A DNA stretch of 64,000 bases from positions 62,001 to 126,000 of the forward strand of contig JAAZCA010000019.1 in NCBI GenBank assembly GCA_012513515.1, written 5' to 3'. Below the pieces are notes generated by a model. It worked only from the letters and a program-made list of their open reading frames with translations, was not told where the DNA came from and did not search any database. Origin of the DNA: Myxococcales bacterium. Lineage in GTDB: Bacteria > UBA10199 > 2-02-FULL-44-16 > JAAZCA01. Below are positions 18,193-27,032 of this stretch, piece by piece. The translations under genes were made by a program, and so were the position numbers. Within the stretch, counting starts at the first letter, position 1. Each line of letters begins with the position of its first letter.

Positions 18193-19070
18193 TTATTCCT
18201 CTCGATGATATATCTCGCTATCAGCGCAAGAGGTTCTGCGCCGTTTCCAAACGGCGCCAGAAGTGAAACAGCCTCGTCGATGAGAGAGGCCGCTCGCCGC
18301 TTCGATTTTTCCATTCCGAGGACCAAAGGGTATGTAGATTTCTGATTGTCCTCGTCGCTGCCGATGTTCTTGCCCAGAAGAGCTTGGTCCCCTTCGATAT
18401 CCAGGATGTCATCAGCGATTTGAAAAGCCAGCCCGATGTTCATTCCATATCTGTCGAAAAGGGCGACGTGTTCATTCGACGCGCCTGAAAGCTTTGCTCC
18501 AGAGGTGACAGAAGCCCTCAGCAGCGCTCCGGTCTTCATCATGTGAAGCTCGTCGAGCTTGTTCTCCGAAACGTTTCTGCCTGTGGATTCTATATCGATG
18601 ACCTGTCCGCCGGTCATGCCGCGCGCTCCTGTGGCTGACGCGATATCGCCAATAACCTCGACTACCAGCTCCGGAGCGAAACGTTTAAGCCCTCTGGCCA
18701 TGACATAAAAAGCCTCTGCGAGTAGTCCATCTCCAGCAAGGATAGCATTGGCTTCGCCGAAAATCTTGTGATTGGTCGGCTGTCCACGCCTTAACGAATC
18801 ATCATCCATGGCTGGCAGGTCGTCATGGATGAGCGAGAAGGTATGTATCATTTCCATCGCGACGGCCACCGGAAGAACGCTCTGCGCATCTCCGCCAACC
18901 GCTTCGGCCCCCGCCATGACAAGCACCGGCCTGATGCGTTTGCCACCGGCATCGAGGCTGTACTGCATCGCTCTCCTGAGGGTTTCCGGGATATCCTTAT
19001 CGCCGATCGATTTACACATGTGCGCTTCGACCAATGATTTCTTTTCGCTTAGGTATGACTTGATATCCAT
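18189..19070 (-). CDS. ispA: Farnesyl/geranylgeranyl diphosphate synthase
   Basis: A 293-residue trans-prenyltransferase that condenses isopentenyl diphosphate with allylic diphosphates to give C15 or C20 precursors for quinones and cell-wall lipid carriers. The first Asp-rich motif is DDLPAMDDD and the second is IADDILDIEGD. GGKRIRPVLVM and GQVIDIEST are also typical. Length is normal for IspA. It sits between xseB (6 bases upstream) and the YjbQ gene (4-base overlap). In many proteobacteria dxs follows here, and in this genome it does not. Product chain length cannot be fixed from sequence alone. Confidence 0.95.
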   Translation of the reverse strand: MDIKSYLSEKKSLVEAHMCKSIGDKDIPETLRRAMQYSLDAGGKRIRPVLVMAGAEAVGGDAQSVLPVAVAMEMIHTFSLIHDDLPAMDDDSLRRGQPTNHKIFGEANAILAGDGLLAEAFYVMARGLKRFAPELVVEVIGDIASATGARGMTGGQVIDIESTGRNVSENKLDELHMMKTGALLRASVTSGAKLSGASNEHVALFDRYGMNIGLAFQIADDILDIEGDQALLGKNIGSDEDNQKSTYPLVLGMEKSKRRAASLIDEAVSLLAPFGNGAEPLALIARYIIERNK

Positions 19071-19076
19071 TTTGAA

Positions 19077-19307
19077 TTACTCCTTGATCTCGAAGGAGAC
19101 GGATCTTATTCCTCCCGATGCGTCATTTATGAGCTGTTCTACCTTGCCCTTCGCTTCATCGAGTTTTTTTTCGCAATCCCTAAGAAGGGAGACGCCCTTT
19201 TCAAACTCAGAAAGTGAATCGTCCAGCGATATATCCCCAGCCTCCAGCTTTCGCACTATCTTTTCGAGATCCGCCATCGATTCTTCAAAACTTTTCTTGG
19301 CACTCAT
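19077..19307 (-). CDS. xseB: Exodeoxyribonuclease VII small subunit
   Basis: A 76-residue helical protein with the XseB pattern KSFEESMADLEKIVRKLEAGDISLDDSLSEFEKGV. It binds the large subunit and is needed for exonuclease VII, which degrades single-stranded DNA from both ends. The ATG has a GGAGGAAT ribosome site. It is located between xseA and ispA as in most proteobacteria. Confidence 0.96.
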   Translation of the reverse strand: MSAKKSFEESMADLEKIVRKLEAGDISLDDSLSEFEKGVSLLRDCEKKLDEAKGKVEQLINDASGGIRSVSFEIKE

Positions 19308-19372
19308 TTCATTCCTCCGTTATAAAGCTTGCCCGCATATGCGGCAAAACTAGAACAAGCAATAAGATGGCG

Positions 19373-20839
19373 TCAACGTCCAACTTTTTCGACGCGCGTA
19401 TTGGCAAAACCATCTACAAAGCGGATTTTTAAGGAATCTCCGCATTTGAGAGATCCGGCGCTTCGCACTATCCTGCCATCGGAACTCTCAACTACGGAAT
19501 ACCCCTTTCCAAGCACAGCAAGCGGCGAGAGGTGGTCGAGATTGCTGGCGAGCTTGGCGACGGATTGCAAACGCCTTTCCATAAGCCTTTCCACGGCTAT
19601 CAACATTGAACGACGAAGTGAGTCTGTGGCTCGAAGCATATCAGGGAATCTTCTGCGAAGATCGGGAATTCTTTGCGCGAGTTTCGCCAGCTCCTGTGTT
19701 CTGCGTTCGAGAGACTGCCTGAGGGCAAATGAGAGCTGCCTCTTTTTTTCCTCGAGCATCGCTATGAGCTCGGCTTTGACCGGGATGGCGATCTCGGCCG
19801 CAGCGGAAGGCGTTGCAGCTCTGACATCGGCTACCATATCAGATATCGTCGTGTCTATCTCGTGTCCCACAGCGGAAATAACAGGTATTCTGGAAGCGGC
19901 AATCGCCCTGGCTACGACTTCTTCATTGAAGGCCCAGAGGTCCTCTATGGACCCTCCGCCGCGCCCCACTATCATGACATCTATGTCGTCGCGTTCGTTT
20001 AGCGTCGATATTCCTTCGGCTATCTCCGCAGCAGAGCCTTCGCCCTGAACCTTTACCGGCTTGAGCAATATTTCTACGTTAGGGAAGCGCCTCGTCAGTA
20101 CGTTGATGATATCCCTTACCGCTGCTCCGGTTGACGAAGTAACCACCCCGATTTTTTTGGGCAGAAACGGTATGCGCTTTTTTCTCTCGGAGCTGAAAAG
20201 CCCTTCGGCGAGGAGTTTTTTCTTCAACTGTTCGAAGGCGAGCTGTAGAGCGCCTATCCCCTTTGGTTCGCAGAAATCTATCAATATAGAATAATACCCG
20301 CCTGGACCGTAGACGTCTATGTCGCCGCGGCATACGAGTTCCAGACCGTCCTTGAGTTCAAATGGAATCTTTCTCGAGGCGGCGTTGAAAATTATCGCCC
20401 GTATTTTGTTTTTTTGTTCGTCCTTGAGCGAAAAATAAAAATGTTTTCCGCTTTGATTCTTGAAGTCGGTAACTTCGCCAGAGATCCATATCTCGCGGCA
20501 CGGCTCCTCTACCAGCGACTTTATTTTTCTCGTGATCTCGCTAACAGTGTAAATTTTTTTGGGAGGAGTTTTCTCCAGCTGGGGGGCGGATGATACCGTA
20601 AGACCTCTTGAAGATTCCACCGCAACGGCCGAATAGCGAGCTGTGACCTCGAAAAGGGTTTTAGCTGGGGGCTTTGCGGTCCCGCCTGCGGAGGCGTCGT
20701 AGGAATCGATGAGCATCGGAGCTTTTTTTGCCCCGCGTCTCTTTTTCGCCCCTCCCTTTTTGTTCTTCGCTTTCTTTTTCTCCTTTTTCGTCGGAGAAAA
20801 ATCGCCGGCGCCGAATATGTCAATTTGCTTGGGTGTCAC
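19373..20839 (-). CDS. xseA: Exodeoxyribonuclease VII large subunit with basic N-terminal extension
   Basis: A 488-residue nuclease subunit. After an unusual N-terminal extension of about 100 residues, which includes a Lys/Arg-rich run near residues 17-40, comes the OB-fold (YTVSEITRKIKSLVEEP, then EIWISGEVTDFK). This is followed by the catalytic region with VVTSSTGAAVRDI, VGRGGGSIEDLWAFNEE and SAVGHEIDTTISD, and the coiled coil that holds XseB. The start is a GTG overlapping the patatin stop as GTGA, consistent with coupling. A start after the extension was considered but lacks a better ribosome site. The extension is not part of the usual XseA and could add DNA affinity. Confidence 0.95.
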   Translation of the reverse strand: MTPKQIDIFGAGDFSPTKKEKKKAKNKKGGAKKRRGAKKAPMLIDSYDASAGGTAKPPAKTLFEVTARYSAVAVESSRGLTVSSAPQLEKTPPKKIYTVSEITRKIKSLVEEPCREIWISGEVTDFKNQSGKHFYFSLKDEQKNKIRAIIFNAASRKIPFELKDGLELVCRGDIDVYGPGGYYSILIDFCEPKGIGALQLAFEQLKKKLLAEGLFSSERKKRIPFLPKKIGVVTSSTGAAVRDIINVLTRRFPNVEILLKPVKVQGEGSAAEIAEGISTLNERDDIDVMIVGRGGGSIEDLWAFNEEVVARAIAASRIPVISAVGHEIDTTISDMVADVRAATPSAAAEIAIPVKAELIAMLEEKKRQLSFALRQSLERRTQELAKLAQRIPDLRRRFPDMLRATDSLRRSMLIAVERLMERRLQSVAKLASNLDHLSPLAVLGKGYSVVESSDGRIVRSAGSLKCGDSLKIRFVDGFANTRVEKVGR

Positions 20840-22233
20840 GATCGTTTCGCTTTCCTAGAGGAACTTTTCATCCTGGAGATAGCCCTTTTGACGCGCATCT
20901 TCCCTGGGCTTCTAACCTTTTTTCTGTTTCCTTCGAGAAGAAGTTGAATCGCTTTGGGGCTCGAAGAACCGCCCGAGAGTATCTTCAGCTTATTTTCGAC
21001 GCCGTCGCGGGAAATCTCTATGCCGTATTTTTGCAGTATTGCTTTGACTTCGTCGAACTTCTCTTCAACCGAATTTCTAACGGACAAGAAACCTAGCTTA
21101 GCAGCTTCTATCCTGTTTTTGAATGAAAGCGGGTTTAGGGCAAAAAAGGCCTCATCATCCGCTTGCGGCTCGATGAGTATGATGTCCCCATTGAAGTCCG
21201 GACTTCGTCGGTAGTAGTCTATGGCGGCCTTCAGGCGTGAATGAAAGAAGGCTCTCATGATCTGATTGAGCACCGTCATGATTCCGCTGGAAGAAAGATA
21301 TCTGCCTTCCTTGCGCCTTTTGTTGAAATCATCCACGAAACCCTTGGGCTCGAACGGCCTGAAAGGGTTATAACAGATTATCAGCTTCGCCCCCTTGTCG
21401 ATGGCTATGTCGATATTGGCAGTGCGCTGAACTCCGCCGTCCACGTAATCGACGCCGCCTATCCGTGCGGGCTTATAAAAGCCGGGAACCGCGGTGGAGG
21501 CCTGGATAGCCTCGGAGAGAGTTATGGAGTTGTTCTCGTCGGGACCGAAGATCACCCTTTTACCATCGTCGAGACGCATCGCCGAGATATAAATCAACTT
21601 CCCGGATATTTTCTGGATTTCCCTGAAGTCGTTGGTCAGCCCGTTGCGCTCTATATTTTTTCTGACGTAGAGTTCTATTGCGCTGTTGTCAAAAACGCCC
21701 GACGGCAAAATTTCCAAAAAGGAGGGAAAATCTTCCATGCTTCCAAGGATGGGTTTGACCATCGAGTCATAATTCGCCGCGGTCGGATTTTCGAGAAATG
21801 AGATCACATTCTTGAAGAGGCCCTTCGACCAGTCGGGATACCTGCTGACTATTCCCAGGAGCTTGCCTGGAAGCATAGCTGCGAGCTTCGCCGCAAAATG
21901 CAGCGGTTTAATTAGCATCTCGGCAAAATTAGGCTTGTAATAATGCCAGGCGCTGAGTGGGGAAAAATGCCCGGAGGTTCCATCGAGGCTTTTAAGAATC
22001 GACTCGGGAGAAATTCCTCCGACAAGCGGTGCAGCTATAAGGCTTCCAGAACTTATTCCCACATAGAGATCGAAATTGTTTACACTGAAATTTCCAAAAT
22101 AATCATTCAGGGCCTTGAGCCCGCCGGCCTTGAACGAGGCGCCTGTTACAGCCCCTCCGGCCATGATAAGCGCCTTTTTGCCGGCGATGACCTTGTGCGA
22201 CGGCGCGCTCCTTTGTACGATAGTTATGCCCAT
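20836..22233 (-). CDS. Patatin-like phospholipase
   Basis: A 465-residue patatin-fold acyl hydrolase. The oxyanion region is MAGGAVTGASFKAGGLKAL. The nucleophile elbow is GISSGS with Ser as catalytic residue, and the Asp partner is in VDGGVQRTANID. So the Ser-Asp dyad is intact and lipid acyl-ester hydrolysis is likely. No signal peptide is seen, so it is probably cytoplasmic or peripheral to the membrane. The C-terminal 35 residues are strongly basic (KVRSPGKMRVKRAISRMK), which could bind acidic lipids. It is the gene before xseA in the operon. Confidence 0.9.
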   Translation of the reverse strand: MGITIVQRSAPSHKVIAGKKALIMAGGAVTGASFKAGGLKALNDYFGNFSVNNFDLYVGISSGSLIAAPLVGGISPESILKSLDGTSGHFSPLSAWHYYKPNFAEMLIKPLHFAAKLAAMLPGKLLGIVSRYPDWSKGLFKNVISFLENPTAANYDSMVKPILGSMEDFPSFLEILPSGVFDNSAIELYVRKNIERNGLTNDFREIQKISGKLIYISAMRLDDGKRVIFGPDENNSITLSEAIQASTAVPGFYKPARIGGVDYVDGGVQRTANIDIAIDKGAKLIICYNPFRPFEPKGFVDDFNKRRKEGRYLSSSGIMTVLNQIMRAFFHSRLKAAIDYYRRSPDFNGDIILIEPQADDEAFFALNPLSFKNRIEAAKLGFLSVRNSVEEKFDEVKAILQKYGIEISRDGVENKLKILSGGSSSPKAIQLLLEGNRKKVRSPGKMRVKRAISRMKSSSRKAKRS

Positions 22234-22249
22234 CTGCGGATGCGGAAAA

Positions 22250-22750
22250 TCATCTTCCCGCCATTACCTCAAATTTTGTGTTCATCGATTTTAAAAAAAT
22301 CTCGACAGTGGTGAACTTTTCGAGGTCCAAAGTTTCGGGGACAAAGAGATCTATGACATCGCGCGCGCCTATCGGAAGTAGCAGCGGATAACCGATTACA
22401 TCCTTTACGCGCGGCGGAAGCGCAGACCATGCTTTGGGATCCTGCCCCCTCAGGTTGTGCAGCGCCTTGATCGGAGAGCTCTTGCCATCGACTTTTATGG
22501 ACCATTTATCCCTCTGCGGATCGAGACCTATTATATTGAAGGATGAATTAGCGATGACGACGTTGATCAGCTTATAGCCGGGAACCAGGTTATCCAAGCG
22601 CGGATCGTAGCTAGCGTCTATCACCAGACCATAGCCCTGAATGGGGACGCCTCCGTTAACCTGGACCTTATTTATCTTTGCGCAAAAGGCATGCGAATAG
22701 AAAGTCACCGATAAAATAAAAACGGCGACCATCATGAGTATGCGCTTCAT
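22250..22750 (-). CDS. Exported orphan protein
   Basis: 166 residues from the ATG at 22750, which has a GGGAGG site 6 bases upstream. A clear signal peptide (MKRILMMVAVFILSVTFYSHAFC-A) leads a beta-rich domain with the segment VVIANSSFNIIGLDPQRDKWSI, an immunoglobulin-like strand pattern. No family was recognised. It lies 16 bases upstream of the patatin gene and is probably the first gene of the exonuclease VII/isoprenoid operon. Confidence 0.75.
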   Translation of the reverse strand: MKRILMMVAVFILSVTFYSHAFCAKINKVQVNGGVPIQGYGLVIDASYDPRLDNLVPGYKLINVVIANSSFNIIGLDPQRDKWSIKVDGKSSPIKALHNLRGQDPKAWSALPPRVKDVIGYPLLLPIGARDVIDLFVPETLDLEKFTTVEIFLKSMNTKFEVMAGR

Positions 22751-22886
22751 AAATCCTCCCTCGATCAAGATTTGAATGCGGATCGTAGCCTCACCAAATG
22801 GCGTTGTAAAGCATGGAATGGCGGGGACATGGTGAATTTTCGAAGTGTTTCAAGTAGTTACAAAGAAAATGAATTCCGATCTGTTT

Positions 22887-23052
22887 AAGGAACCTCTGAA
22901 AAGCTAGCTGTAAGCGCCTCTAAAAGCTATCTTATGAAAGCCGTCTGCCATCAGTCACGGTTGTTGCTGGATCCCCGATAGAACCATTCGGGGATGACAA
23001 GCGCATAGTTCTTAGAGGTGCCCTGAATTTGCTGATTTTTCGGAGGTTACTT
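22887..23052. mobile_element. MITE-like element, copy 1
   Basis: A 166-bp non-coding unit with imperfect terminal inverted repeats. The left end AACCTCTGAAAAGCTAGC pairs with the right end GCTGATTTTTCGGAGGTT, and an inner pair GCGCCTCTAAAAGCTAT / ATAGTTCTTAGAGGTGCC extends the arms to about 45 bp. Its centre (22951-23007) holds one unit of the dispersed palindromic repeat (CAGTCACGGTTGTTGC, then GGATCCCCGAT and ATTCGGGGATGAC). The right end overlaps the last codons of oppF and provides its stop. The second copy is at 36751. Confidence 0.65.
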
Positions 23053-24021
23053 AAATTCATCTATAAAATGACATGCGCCTGTGCGGCCTGGGAGGTACTC
23101 GCGGAGAGCGGGTTCCTCGGTTTTGCAGATATCCCTGCTGTGCGGGCATCTCGGATGAAAGGGGCAGCCCGTCGGAGGGTTGATTGGTGAAGGGACATCC
23201 CCTTCAAGAAGTATCCTCTCCCGCTTGATCGCGGGATCCGGCACCGGTACTGCCGAGATGAGAGCGCGGGTGTAGGGGTGGGAGGCCTGTGATATCGACT
23301 CAGCGGGAAACAATTCCATGATCCTGCCGAGATACATAACTGCTACGCGGTCGCTGACGTGCTCCACGACCTTGAGATCGTGAGAGATGAAGAGGTAGGT
23401 CAGCGAAAGCGAGCTGCGAAGATCGGAGAGAAGATTAAGTATTTCTCCCCTTATCGAAACATCCAGCGCCGAAACCGGTTCGTCGGCGATAACGAAATCG
23501 GGATTCATCGCTATCGCTCTGGCTATCCCTATCCTCTGGCGCTGGCCGCCGGAAAACTCGTGCGGATATTTTGAATATGCTGACTCAGGGAGCCCGACCT
23601 TGGAAATCAGATCTAGCACTCGCTTACGCCTCTCAGCCCTATCGCCCATTTTGTGAATGACCAGAGGCTCGGCGATTATTTCGCCCGCTTTCATCCTCGG
23701 GTTTAGTGATGCGTAGGGATCCTGGAAGACTATCTGCATACGTTGCCTGAGCCGACGTAGCTTGGGCTGGGAAACTGCGGTAATATCGGTTCCATCGAAT
23801 ATTATTTTTCCCGAATCGGAATCTATCAACCTCAACATCAGCATTCCGAGAGTGGATTTTCCGCATCCGCTTTCTCCGACAAGGCCCAAGACCTCGCCTC
23901 TTTTTATGCAAAGGGATATGCCACGCACCGCATGGACCCTGCCAATTTCACGGCCGAAAAAGCCTCCGCGTATCGGGAAGCTTTTTTTTAAATTCTTTAT
24001 CTCAACGAGAGTTCTTTCCAT
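23047..24021 (-). CDS. Oligopeptide/dipeptide ABC importer ATPase (OppF/DppF type)
   Basis: 324 residues from the ATG at 24021, chosen for its GAGGTG site and the family-like start MERTLVEIKNLKKSFPI; a longer frame reaches 24141 but would overlap the upstream ATPase gene. Walker A is GESGCGKST, the signature is FSGGQRQRIGIA and Walker B is FVIADEPVSALD. The C-terminal oligopeptide extension with CPFHPRCPHSRDIC binds a cluster in this subfamily. With the OppD-like partner it powers uptake through the OppB/OppC pore. The last codon and stop (AAG TAA) are supplied by the inverted end of the adjacent MITE-like element. Confidence 0.95.
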   Translation of the reverse strand: MERTLVEIKNLKKSFPIRGGFFGREIGRVHAVRGISLCIKRGEVLGLVGESGCGKSTLGMLMLRLIDSDSGKIIFDGTDITAVSQPKLRRLRQRMQIVFQDPYASLNPRMKAGEIIAEPLVIHKMGDRAERRKRVLDLISKVGLPESAYSKYPHEFSGGQRQRIGIARAIAMNPDFVIADEPVSALDVSIRGEILNLLSDLRSSLSLTYLFISHDLKVVEHVSDRVAVMYLGRIMELFPAESISQASHPYTRALISAVPVPDPAIKRERILLEGDVPSPINPPTGCPFHPRCPHSRDICKTEEPALREYLPGRTGACHFIDEFK

Positions 24022-24031
24022 CCAAAACACC

Positions 24032-25015
24032 TCATTTTTGTGAAGCGTAAAAACATCTGACAAGCCTTCCGACCCCGCAGGGATCATCTGGAACGTCGCG
24101 GCCGCGGCAATCGTTGTGAACCTTTTCGCATCTGTCGGCAAAAGCGCACCCGGCAGGCATATCTATCAGGCTTGGGATCATTCCCGGAATCGTCGGGAGC
24201 CTGGAGTCGGGCGGGGCCTTCTTGAGCGGCGGAATGGACCTAAGAAGGCCCTGGGTATATGGATGCATCGCCGATCCGAAGATCTCTTCCGTGTTCCCCT
24301 TCTCGACAAACCGGCCCGCATACATGACATGAACCCTGTCTGCCATCTCTGCCACAATGCCGAGGTCGTGCGTGACGAGGATCATCGACATGCCGAGCTC
24401 GGATTGAAGTTTTCTCATGAGATCGAGTATCTGAGCCTGAATCGTCACATCGAGTGCAGTGGTTGGCTCATCGGCTATGAGAATGTCTGGAGTGCACGAA
24501 AGAGCCATCGCTATCATGGCGCGTTGCCTCATGCCTCCGGAAAGCTGGTGGGGATATTCATCCGCACGTCGCTCCGGAGCGGGCATGCCAACCATATCGA
24601 GCATCTGGATTACGCGTCTTCGAAGAGTTGCCCCTCTTATATTTTCATGAAGCGAAAGAGCCTCGCCTATCTGGTTGCCTATCGTATAGACGGGATTTAG
24701 CGATGTCATTGGCTCTTGGAATATCATGGCTATCTTTTTACCGCGGATCTTTCTCATATCGGATTCATCGAGCTTGAGAAGATCGACCGAGCTGCCTCCC
24801 GATCCAAAAAGAACCTCGCCGGAAACTATCCGACCGGGGCGTCCTATTAGCCGCATGATCGACATCGCCATAACGCTCTTGCCGCATCCGCTTTCGCCGA
24901 CTATGCAGAGCGTTTCCCCTCTGGAGAGATCGAAGGAGAGGTCGTTCACCGCGCGGACTTCGCCCTCGTCGGTGGAAAACTGCGTCGTGAGATTTCTGAC
25001 TGAAATAATAGTCAT
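24032..25015 (-). CDS. Oligopeptide/dipeptide ABC importer ATPase (OppD/DppD type)
   Basis: A 327-residue ATPase. Walker A is GESGCGKSV, the signature is LSGGMRQRAMIAMAL and Walker B is ILIADEPTTALD, followed by the switch His in VTHDLG. The C-terminal segment CAFADRCEKVHNDC carries the Cys pattern of the oligo_HPY extension. It lies 24 bases after the OppC gene and 10 bases before the OppF gene, whose ribosome site overlaps its stop. Confidence 0.95.
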   Translation of the reverse strand: MTIISVRNLTTQFSTDEGEVRAVNDLSFDLSRGETLCIVGESGCGKSVMAMSIMRLIGRPGRIVSGEVLFGSGGSSVDLLKLDESDMRKIRGKKIAMIFQEPMTSLNPVYTIGNQIGEALSLHENIRGATLRRRVIQMLDMVGMPAPERRADEYPHQLSGGMRQRAMIAMALSCTPDILIADEPTTALDVTIQAQILDLMRKLQSELGMSMILVTHDLGIVAEMADRVHVMYAGRFVEKGNTEEIFGSAMHPYTQGLLRSIPPLKKAPPDSRLPTIPGMIPSLIDMPAGCAFADRCEKVHNDCRGRDVPDDPCGVGRLVRCFYASQK

Positions 25016-25039
25016 CGTAAGACCGTCCCGATTTTTTGC

Positions 25040-26005
25040 TCAGGCATCCCTACCGCCAGATTCGGAGATTCTCTCTCCGATAGAATGATATGCCATGACC
25101 GCGATGAAAATCGCAGAGCCCGGCGCCAAAGTCAACCACCACCCAAAACCGGAATAGCGCTGGGCATCCGAGAGCATGCTACCCCAGCTTGCAACCGATG
25201 GAGGAACTCCAAATCCCAGAAATGAAAGCGCTGCCTCGGCGAGTATTGCGCCTCCCATCGCAAAGGAGGCCGAGACTATTACCGGCCTCAGCGTGTGAGG
25301 AAGCAGGTGCCGTAGCATTATCCTCAAATCGCTGGCGCCGGAGGCTCGCGCGGCATCGATGAATGGAAGCTCCCTTATCCTCATGCCTTCCGCGCGAACT
25401 AGCCTTGCAACCTGGGTCCACCCCGTCAGTCCCACCGCTATCATGATGTTGTAGATCGACGGACCGACGAAAGCCAGTATGGTTAGTATCAGGAAGAATG
25501 CCGGAAAGCACATCACCGCTTCTATGAGGCGTGATACGGCCCAGTCGACTATGCCTCCGAAATATCCGGCTATCGCTCCGAAGATGCATCCGAGCGCTAT
25601 CGCTATTCCAACCGCCACTATACCAACGCTCATGGAAACCCTGGCTCCCCAGACCAGCTTCGACGCGACATCGACCCCATCCCCATCGGTGCCCAGGATA
25701 TGCCTTTTGCTGGGCGGTGAAAGCACAGCCTCAAAATCGAAGGATGAGGGGGAATATGGAATCGGCGGCATCACGAGCCAAGCTCTCTTGGATTTGAGCT
25801 CATCTATCTTTTCATCCGAGATCGAATCGGAGAATGCAGGAAAAAAAACTTCACCATCGCAGTACATCGCTATCGGTCTGTCCCCTGCTATAATGGGGGC
25901 GAACATGGCAAGTGCCGCCAGAAATGCTATGGCAAAAATGGCGGCTCTGGGGGAAAATCCTTGAAATATCACAGCCGATTTTTTCTTCAGTGAGGAATGT
26001 CTCAT
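25040..26005 (-). CDS. Oligopeptide/dipeptide ABC importer permease (OppC type)
   Basis: A 321-residue membrane protein. One N-terminal helix is followed by a periplasmic stretch of about 70 residues with no close match in DppC, then the conserved permease core. The ATPase-contact motif is IDAARASGASDLRIMLRHLLPH. The periplasmic insert makes it more like OppC/YejE-type permeases than short DppC ones. It overlaps the OppB gene by 4 bases. Confidence 0.94.
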   Translation of the reverse strand: MRHSSLKKKSAVIFQGFSPRAAIFAIAFLAALAMFAPIIAGDRPIAMYCDGEVFFPAFSDSISDEKIDELKSKRAWLVMPPIPYSPSSFDFEAVLSPPSKRHILGTDGDGVDVASKLVWGARVSMSVGIVAVGIAIALGCIFGAIAGYFGGIVDWAVSRLIEAVMCFPAFFLILTILAFVGPSIYNIMIAVGLTGWTQVARLVRAEGMRIRELPFIDAARASGASDLRIMLRHLLPHTLRPVIVSASFAMGGAILAEAALSFLGFGVPPSVASWGSMLSDAQRYSGFGWWLTLAPGSAIFIAVMAYHSIGERISESGGRDA

Positions 26006-27009
26006 CGATTCCTCCCCTCTATGGAAATTCTGGGATCCACCGCAGCGCAGAGAATATCGGAGAGAAGCGTTCCAAGAAGCGTAAGCAGTGCCGAGATGAA
26101 TGCTATGGCCATGATCACCGGATAATCCCTCGAAAGAACGGATTCAAAACCGAGCCTCCCCATTCCGGGGATGGAAAATATCTCTTCGATGATAACGCTG
26201 CCGCCTATGAGCGCGGGCAGAAGCGTGCCGATCAAAGTCACAAAAGGAATCAGCGCGTTGCGCATAGCGTGTTTCACTAGAACTTTCCATTCAGAAAGCC
26301 CCTTGGCACGAGCTGTCACGATGTAATTTTGATCGATCGTGCGAAGCATGGAGCTCCTTGCGAACCTGGACAGAAAAGCGAAGCCGCCGTAGGTGAGGCA
26401 CACCACCGGCAAGACCATGTGCCACAATACGTTAAAGATCTTGCCATGCCACGGAAGAGAGCCGATGCCATCGGATGCTATACCGGCAATGGGAAACCAG
26501 TTGAGGTATTCTCCTCCCCCAAAGAAAGATATGAGAACTATAGCCGCCCAAAAACTGGGAATCGAATAAAGAACCAGTGTCGAGGCGAGTGAAAACCTGT
26601 CGAAAAGCCCTCCTTTTTTGGATGCGGAAATCACCCCGACCGGTATCGATATGATATAGACCACCATTATGGCGGTGATGTTCAGAAGCAGCGTAACAGG
26701 AATCGCCTCCATGATCTTATCCATCACTGGGCGCTTGTCTTTGAACGACACGCCGAAATCGAGGCGTGCAGCTCTGGATATCCACATTAAAAACTGTCGA
26801 TGCGCAGGTTTGTCGAGGCCGTAGAAGGCGCGCGTTTCCTCAACTATCGCCTTGGCCTGCTGAGCTGAAACCGATGATGCGGCTGCAGACTGAAGCTGGA
26901 GCTGAGCAGGGTCTCCCGGTGCCAGATGCACAACCGCGAATGTTATGATCATGATAGCGACGAGAGTCGGTATCATGAATAAAATTCTTTTGATCACATA
27001 AGCGAACAT
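26002..27009 (-). CDS. Oligopeptide/dipeptide ABC importer permease (OppB type)
   Basis: A 335-residue membrane protein with the start MFAYVIKRILFMIPTLVAIM and ITFAVVHLAPGDPA typical of OppB/DppB, about six helices, and the ATPase-contact loop TARAKGLSEWKVLVKHAMRNALIP. It forms the pore together with the OppC-type subunit. It lies 23 bases after the binding-protein gene in the same operon. Confidence 0.95.
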   Translation of the reverse strand: MFAYVIKRILFMIPTLVAIMIITFAVVHLAPGDPAQLQLQSAAASSVSAQQAKAIVEETRAFYGLDKPAHRQFLMWISRAARLDFGVSFKDKRPVMDKIMEAIPVTLLLNITAIMVVYIISIPVGVISASKKGGLFDRFSLASTLVLYSIPSFWAAIVLISFFGGGEYLNWFPIAGIASDGIGSLPWHGKIFNVLWHMVLPVVCLTYGGFAFLSRFARSSMLRTIDQNYIVTARAKGLSEWKVLVKHAMRNALIPFVTLIGTLLPALIGGSVIIEEIFSIPGMGRLGFESVLSRDYPVIMAIAFISALLTLLGTLLSDILCAAVDPRISIEGRNR

Positions 27010-27032
27010 CTCAAACGCCTTTCAAATATAAC

